NCBI GenBank assembly: GCA_946408865.1
Contig: CAMJTZ010000064.1
Location: 1-9,546 of the forward strand
Length of the DNA stretch: 9,546 nt
Direction: 5' to 3'
Source: an uncultured Clostridia bacterium
GTDB lineage: Bacteria; Bacillota_A; Clostridia; Christensenellales; Aristaeellaceae
A model generated the notes under the pieces. That model was not told the origin of the DNA and did no database searches. It saw nothing but the letters and a program-made list of their open reading frames with translations. This document shows, in pieces, positions 5,495 to 9,546 of this stretch. How positions within the stretch are numbered: the stretch's first letter is position 1; the number at the start of each line of letters is the position of its first letter. Made by a program: the position numbers and the translations under genes.

Positions 5495-7009
5495 ATGATT
5501 GAAAAGCTGAAGAAAAACATGTCACTGTTCGGACTGGGATTTACAGTGGCAGTCGCGCTGCTTGCACTTGTATTGACCAGCGTGACATTCATCAATCCGG
5601 ATGCTTATTCACGGATGCAGACCTATTTTTTCGACTGCGGCGTGGATGCGATCGGGGCGCTGGTTTCCGCAGGCCTGTTCTATGGCTGCATGAAGCAGAA
5701 AGGGGAAGGGACAGACGCGTTCCGGCTCCTGAATGTTTTTGTCAGCGCCGGGTTCGCTGTTAATTTCCTGCTTTACTTCACGACGGGCATTCCGGGGCAG
5801 ACCGTGCTTCCCTTCATCTTCGCGATGCTCAGCAAGCTGTTCGACCTGCTGATGATCTACTATTTCTACCAGTATGTGCGGAGCACCCTCGGCTTTGAAG
5901 GGAAGCTCGCGCTGTGGGCGGATAAAGGGATTCCGATCCTGATGGCGGGGGAGGCCGTGATCCTCCTGATCAATATTTTCTACCCGCTGACTTTCTCCTT
6001 CAACGCGCAGGGATTCTATCAGAGCTCCGATCTTTCCATCATCGAGGATATCTGCCTCATCGTGACCTCGGTTATTGCGGTGATCCTGATTCTCCGGTGC
6101 AAACGCCCGGTCAATCAGAAGATCGCCGGCCTGACGTTCATCATCCTGCCGCTGATCAATTACATCATGGTCGGCGGAACCTTCGGCAAAGCTTCCCAGT
6201 ACGGAATGATCCTGGTCTCCCTGATCATCATGTACTGCATTATTTTCAACGAGAAGAGCAATAAGCTGGCGGCCACGGAGACGGAGCTCAACATGGCGAC
6301 CCGCATCCAGACCGACGCCCTGCCGACCGTCACGCCGGAGTTCCCGGGCCATCCGAACGTGAACCTGCGGGCCAGTATGCATACCGCCAAGGAAGTGGGC
6401 GGCGATTTCTTCGATTACTTTGCCATCGACGAAAACCGCATCTGCTTCCTCATCGCCGATGTATCCGGCAAGGGCACGCCGGCGGCTTTGTTCATGATGA
6501 CTTCCAAAACGATGATCAAGGACTACGCGCTGACCCAGGGAAGCACGTCGGAAATTTTCACCGCCGTCAACGCCCGCCTGTGCGAAAACAACGAGGCGGG
6601 GATGTTCGCGACGTCCTGGATCGGCATTCTGGATACCCGGACGATGACCCTCCAGTACACCAACGCCGGGCACAATTATCCGATGCTCCAGCGCAAGGGC
6701 CAACCCTGTGAGGAGATCAAAGTGAACCACGGACTGTTCCTGGGCGGTATCGAGTTCACGCGCTACAAGCAGGGAGAAATCCAGCTCGAGCCGGGCGACC
6801 GGCTGCTGCTGTTTACCGACGGCGTTGTGGAAGCCCATGACAAGGGGAAGAACCTTTACGGCAACGAGCGCCTGCAAAAAGTTTTCGACGGCGCCAGGGA
6901 CTGCCCGGGCGAGGAAGTGCTGGACCGCGTTTTCGAGGATGTGAACGTATTCGCCACGGGGGTTCCCCAGTTTGACGACATCACCATGGTGATCCTGACG
7001 ATCCAGTAA
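5495..7009 (+). CDS. Membrane-anchored SpoIIE/RsbU-type PP2C serine phosphatase
   Basis: The 504-residue protein has an N-terminal membrane region with about eight hydrophobic helices (near 11-32, 49-65, 76-97, 104-127, 145-164, 182-201, 209-227 and 233-252). A short linker (253-285) leads to a complete SpoIIE-type PP2C domain (about 286-504). Diagnostic motifs are KEVGGDFFDY (299-308, with D304), IADVSGKG (320-327, D322), TNAGHNYP (389-396), LFTDGVVEA (439-447, D442) and FDDITMV (493-499). The acidic residues are the metal ligands of the family, so catalysis looks intact. By family it dephosphorylates a STAS anti-anti-sigma protein; the STAS gene lies two genes downstream. The membrane region has no recognised sensor motif but probably receives the signal. 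It is first in the operon, with GGGAGG (5477-5482) 12 nt before the ATG; the spacing is rather long. The kinase gene starts 31 nt after its stop. Confidence 0.93.
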   Translation: MIEKLKKNMSLFGLGFTVAVALLALVLTSVTFINPDAYSRMQTYFFDCGVDAIGALVSAGLFYGCMKQKGEGTDAFRLLNVFVSAGFAVNFLLYFTTGIPGQTVLPFIFAMLSKLFDLLMIYYFYQYVRSTLGFEGKLALWADKGIPILMAGEAVILLINIFYPLTFSFNAQGFYQSSDLSIIEDICLIVTSVIAVILILRCKRPVNQKIAGLTFIILPLINYIMVGGTFGKASQYGMILVSLIIMYCIIFNEKSNKLAATETELNMATRIQTDALPTVTPEFPGHPNVNLRASMHTAKEVGGDFFDYFAIDENRICFLIADVSGKGTPAALFMMTSKTMIKDYALTQGSTSEIFTAVNARLCENNEAGMFATSWIGILDTRTMTLQYTNAGHNYPMLQRKGQPCEEIKVNHGLFLGGIEFTRYKQGEIQLEPGDRLLLFTDGVVEAHDKGKNLYGNERLQKVFDGARDCPGEEVLDRVFEDVNVFATGVPQFDDITMVILTIQ

Positions 7010-7022
7010 AAGCATGTCCTAT

Positions 7023-7031
7023 GGAGAGGAG
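7023..7031 (+). promoter_or_regulatory. Ribosome-binding site fixing the kinase start at 7041
   Basis: GGAGAGGAG ends 9 nt before ATG 7041. The in-frame ATG at 7014 lies upstream of this site and has no site of its own, so the shorter protein starting MTGEYTIRI is preferred. Confidence 0.75.
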
Positions 7032-7040
7032 CGGAAAACG

Positions 7041-7463
7041 ATGACCGGCGAATACACAATCAGAATCCCCGCCAAGGTCGAAGGCATGGATCTGATCCTG
7101 GCCTTTGTCAGCCTGCTGCTGGACACCAACGGCTGTTCCGGCAAGGCACGCACGCAGCTGCGCATGGCCGTGGAAGAAATCTATGTCAACCAGACCCTGT
7201 ACGCCTATCCGGCGGGAGACGGCTGGGTGGAAATGCGCGGCAGCGTGGAGAATGACACGGCAACCTTTACCCTGATCGACGGCGGAACGCCCTTCGACCC
7301 CCTGGCAAAAGCGGATCCGGATATCATGCTTTCCGGGGAGGAACGGGGTATCGGCGGCCTGGGGATCTACATGGTGAAAACCATGGTGGATGAACTGGAA
7401 TACGAATACCGGGACGGATGCAATCGGCTGATGATGCGCAGAAGGCTCCACGAAGAATCCTGA
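7041..7463 (+). CDS. RsbW/SpoIIAB-like anti-sigma serine kinase (HATPase_c_2)
   Basis: The 140-residue single-domain protein has the usual length of RsbW/SpoIIAB. The GHKL ATP-binding motifs are all present in order: N-box AVEEIYVNQTLYAY (43-56; E46 as likely base, N50 as Mg2+ ligand), G1 box IDGGTPFDPL (79-88) and G2 box ERGIGGLGIYMVK (101-113), then the common ending DGCNRLMMRR. By family it binds and phosphorylates its STAS partner and, in classical systems, sequesters a sigma factor. Here the STAS gene follows 33 nt downstream and the antagonistic phosphatase precedes it by 31 nt. No sigma factor gene is in the window, so its other partner is unknown. The start was chosen from the ribosome site at 7023-7031. 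Confidence 0.92.
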   Translation: MTGEYTIRIPAKVEGMDLILAFVSLLLDTNGCSGKARTQLRMAVEEIYVNQTLYAYPAGDGWVEMRGSVENDTATFTLIDGGTPFDPLAKADPDIMLSGEERGIGGLGIYMVKTMVDELEYEYRDGCNRLMMRRRLHEES

Positions 7464-7496
7464 CAAAACATATAAAGAATTGAGGAGGAAACAAAA

Positions 7497-7793
7497 ATGA
7501 CACTGACCGCGGACAAAAACGGATCCCAGCTGACGGTTCACCTTTCCGGTGAGCTCAACACCCTGACCGCGCCGGAACTGACCGCGCTCCTGGACAAGGA
7601 ACTGGGCGGCGTGAAGGAACTGACCCTGGATTTCAAGGAATGCGACTATGTCTCTTCCGCCGGACTGCGGGTGCTGCTGGCTTCCTTCAAGCAAATGAAA
7701 GCCGCAGGCGGCGACATGAAACTGAGCAACGTGGGAGAAAACTTCCTGGACGTGCTGCAGAACACGGGCCTGGACGCGGTCTTCGGTGTCTGA
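7497..7793 (+). CDS. STAS-domain anti-anti-sigma factor-like protein (RsbV/SpoIIAA type)
   Basis: The 98-residue protein is a bare STAS domain. Hallmarks are LSGELNTLTAPEL (16-28) and the phosphorylation loop CDYVSSAGLRVLL (49-61). Aligned with SpoIIAA, where the phosphoserine follows Asp in DSSG, the likely phosphorylated residue is Ser54; here Ser53 replaces the Asp, a common variant (SSAGLR). The C-terminal part has GENFLDVLQNTGLDAVF (79-95). By family the unphosphorylated form binds the kinase-type partner and releases its target, and the phosphorylated form does not. The ribosome site AGGAGG (7483-7488) is strong, 8 nt from the ATG, consistent with high expression of a switch component. 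The next gene, a MATE transporter with an ATPase-like tail, starts 43 nt downstream, so that tail is a plausible direct partner. Confidence 0.93.
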   Translation: MTLTADKNGSQLTVHLSGELNTLTAPELTALLDKELGGVKELTLDFKECDYVSSAGLRVLLASFKQMKAAGGDMKLSNVGENFLDVLQNTGLDAVFGV

Positions 7794-7836
7794 AACCACG
7801 CAGCGCGCAGCTGCAGCTGACTGGAGAGACTGACAG

Positions 7837-9546
7837 ATGAAAAAAGGCTTTTGCGAGAAAAAATTCAGCTCCATGCTGATTTCCGGCACCTTTACCAAAG
7901 CCGTGATGTATCTGATGCTGCTCAGCGACAGCATCATTGCCGGACACTTTATCGGCCCGACCGGCGTCGCCGGGATCAACGCGATCACCCCGGTGACGGC
8001 TATTGTGACCTTTTTCGGGGACCTGGTATCCACCGGCGTCGGGATTGTCTTTACCCGGGAAGTCGGCGCCATGAAGAAAGACCGGGCGAACGCAATCTAC
8101 AGCCAGGGCCTGATCATCAGCATCGGCATCGGCCTGCTCTCCGCACTGCTGATTCTCATACTGCAGAATACGTATTTCGCCGTAAGCGGCATCACGGGCG
8201 AGATTCTGGACCGGGCGCTGGAGTACTACCACCTGGTTCCGATCAACGCCTTCCTGACCATTGTTATCTTCTACCTGGAGCAGATGGTCTACAGCGACGG
8301 AGACGAGCTGTGCAACAACATCTGCTACGGATTCCAGATCGGCGGGAACATCATTGCTTCCATCATCCTGACCCGGTTCATGGGCATGAAGGGAATCATT
8401 CTGGGGTCCATCATCGGCAACAGCCTGGGAATTCTGACCTGCTTCTGGCACTACTTCCGGAAGGAAAACACGCTGCGCTTCAAATGGCACCTGTCCTTCA
8501 GGGACTTCCTGCTGACATCCCGCTACAGCATTGTGGACTCCTCCGTCTATATCTGCTGGGGCATCATGGACTACGTGATGATCGGCTTTGTATCCAGCCG
8601 CTTCGGCAACGCCGCGCAGGTTACCCTGGCGGTGGTGGTCAGCCTGGTTGAGTTCAGCGTCGTGATGGACGGCGTGGGCATGGCGCTCCAGCCGCTGATC
8701 GGCACCTACTTCGGGGAGAAGAATCCTGTACTGATCAAACGGATCATGAAATCCGGCGTCAAGGCCGCAATTGCGGAGGGCGTGGTGGTTACCGCGCTGA
8801 TCTGGATTTTCACGAAGCAGTTCTGCGGTCTGTTCGGAATCCGGGAGGAAGCGGCGCTGGCTCCGGCGATCACGGCGCTCCGGATTGTATCCCTCGGGTT
8901 TACCTTCTGCAGCGCGGTATCGCTGACGACATCGTACTATATGCTGGTGGACAAAATTGCCATGGCGACCAGCTTCGCGTGCCTGCAGAACGGCATCCTG
9001 TACATTCTCCTGCCGATTCTCGGGGGAATGATCTTCGGGGTGAACGGACTGTGGGCAGGCTTTGTGGCGTCGCCGATCCTGACGCTGGTGATTGCCTACA
9101 CCTATGTGTACCTGCGGTTCGGGAAGGAGAATTTCCCATACCTGCTGAAGGATATGGATTCCGAGATTGTGGTCATGGACGATACCCTTACGCCCGAGAA
9201 CGCGGCGCACCTGTCGGACAAGGTACGGGACAGCCTGCTTGCTCATCAGTACAAGCGGACAGCAGCCAACAATGCGGCCCTTTTCATTGAAGAAATCGGC
9301 CTGACCATTCTCGAAAGAAACAAAAAGACGAAGAAACCGCTTCTGATTGAGCTTTCCCTCTTTTTTGAGGAGGGATCGGTGCTCGTTGTCGAGCGCGATT
9401 CCGGCGTTCTGTTTGACCTGACGGCATCGGACGTCCAGATCGGGGAGCTGAGCAGCTTCATCCTGAGCGGCCTGATGGAAGCGCACCGGGAAAAAGCCTA
9501 TCTCATAACCACTGGCTACAACCGGAACATGATTCGCTTCGCGCAG
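7837..9546 (+). CDS. MATE-family transporter with C-terminal RsbW-like pseudo-ATPase domain (3' partial)
   Basis: The frame is open for 570 codons from ATG 7837 to the window edge. Comparison with the left-hand paralogue, which ends NRNAFVIKTQP, suggests that only a few codons are missing. GGAGAG (7823-7828) precedes the start by 8 nt. Residues 11-430 form a full MATE transporter: two lobes of about six helices, with N-lobe landmarks SDSIIAGHFIGPTGVAGINA (30-49) and GVGIVFTREVGA (67-78), and C-lobe landmarks IVDSSVY (232-238) and LTTSYYMLVDK (363-373). Residues 440-570 form a soluble domain resembling HATPase_c anti-sigma kinases: LFIEEIGLTILERN (482-495) in the N-box position and ERDSGVLFDL (519-528) in the G1 position. 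Thr490 replaces the Mg2+-binding Asn and there is no G2 box, so ATP hydrolysis is unlikely. As last visible gene of the partner-switch operon, it is the probable output or target. The transported substrate is unknown. Confidence 0.9.
   Translation, partial: MKKGFCEKKFSSMLISGTFTKAVMYLMLLSDSIIAGHFIGPTGVAGINAITPVTAIVTFFGDLVSTGVGIVFTREVGAMKKDRANAIYSQGLIISIGIGLLSALLILILQNTYFAVSGITGEILDRALEYYHLVPINAFLTIVIFYLEQMVYSDGDELCNNICYGFQIGGNIIASIILTRFMGMKGIILGSIIGNSLGILTCFWHYFRKENTLRFKWHLSFRDFLLTSRYSIVDSSVYICWGIMDYVMIGFVSSRFGNAAQVTLAVVVSLVEFSVVMDGVGMALQPLIGTYFGEKNPVLIKRIMKSGVKAAIAEGVVVTALIWIFTKQFCGLFGIREEAALAPAITALRIVSLGFTFCSAVSLTTSYYMLVDKIAMATSFACLQNGILYILLPILGGMIFGVNGLWAGFVASPILTLVIAYTYVYLRFGKENFPYLLKDMDSEIVVMDDTLTPENAAHLSDKVRDSLLAHQYKRTAANNAALFIEEIGLTILERNKKTKKPLLIELSLFFEEGSVLVVERDSGVLFDLTASDVQIGELSSFILSGLMEAHREKAYLITTGYNRNMIRFAQ

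Noticed and set aside
5609..7015. 468-codon minus-strand open frame
   Set aside because: It is a shadow of the SpoIIE phosphatase gene, explained by codon bias in G+C-rich coding DNA.
7014..7040. Longer start at 7014 for the kinase
   Set aside because: The ribosome site GGAGAGGAG (7023-7031) lies downstream of this ATG and correctly spaced before 7041.
7041..7793. Calling these genes spoIIAB and spoIIAA or rsbW and rsbV
   Set aside because: Family membership is clear, but the gene order, the missing sigma factor and the transporter neighbour mean the sporulation or sigma-B role cannot be assumed.
7687..9486. 599-codon minus-strand open frame
   Set aside because: It is antisense to the MATE gene at 7837. 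Its peptide is rich in Gln, His, Asp and Arg with no domain, whereas the plus frame gives a full MATE protein with a ribosome site.

Overview
The window looks like a chromosomal segment from a member of the Bacillota, probably an uncultured gut or rumen Clostridia. The basis is the Shine-Dalgarno sites (AGGAGG, AAGGAG, GGAGAG), the sigma-A-type promoters, the short MKK-type signal peptides, and a SpoIIE/RsbW/STAS partner-switching set. No rRNA, tRNA, CRISPR array or insertion sequence is visible, so the taxonomic guess is soft.

Layout. (1) Bases 3-1199, plus strand: the 3' two-thirds of a MATE-family transporter that carries an extra cytoplasmic C-terminal domain resembling an RsbW/SpoIIAB-type ATPase fold. 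It ends at a likely bidirectional terminator (1262-1304). (2) Bases 1393-3155, minus strand: a secreted protein of unknown function and, upstream of it, a ten-helix DMT/EamA transporter. (3) Bases 3156-3633: an intergenic stretch rich in inverted repeats. It holds a possible 75-residue minus-strand ORF or, alternatively, a structured leader RNA for the DMT gene, an orphan plus-strand terminator-like hairpin, and a plus-strand promoter. (4) Bases 3634-5310, plus strand: an exported 5'-nucleotidase/2',3'-cyclic phosphodiesterase-family enzyme. (5) Bases 5317-9546, plus strand: a promoter followed by a four-gene operon encoding a membrane SpoIIE-type PP2C phosphatase, an RsbW-like serine kinase, a STAS anti-anti-sigma-type protein, and a second MATE transporter with the same degenerate ATPase-like C-terminal domain. 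The last gene runs off the window, probably only a few codons before its stop.

How the genes may work together. The phosphatase, kinase and STAS protein form a complete partner switch. The kinase would phosphorylate the STAS protein at Ser54 and the membrane phosphatase would reverse this in response to a signal sensed by its roughly eight transmembrane helices. No sigma factor is encoded here. The downstream MATE transporter carries a domain related to the kinase's own fold, but it lacks the N-box Asn and the glycine-rich G2 box. The most interesting hypothesis is that the STAS protein docks on this pseudo-ATPase domain and gates the transporter directly, making a transport-controlling rather than sigma-controlling partner switch. 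The paralogous MATE-pseudoATPase protein at the left edge suggests a second copy of the cassette just outside the window.
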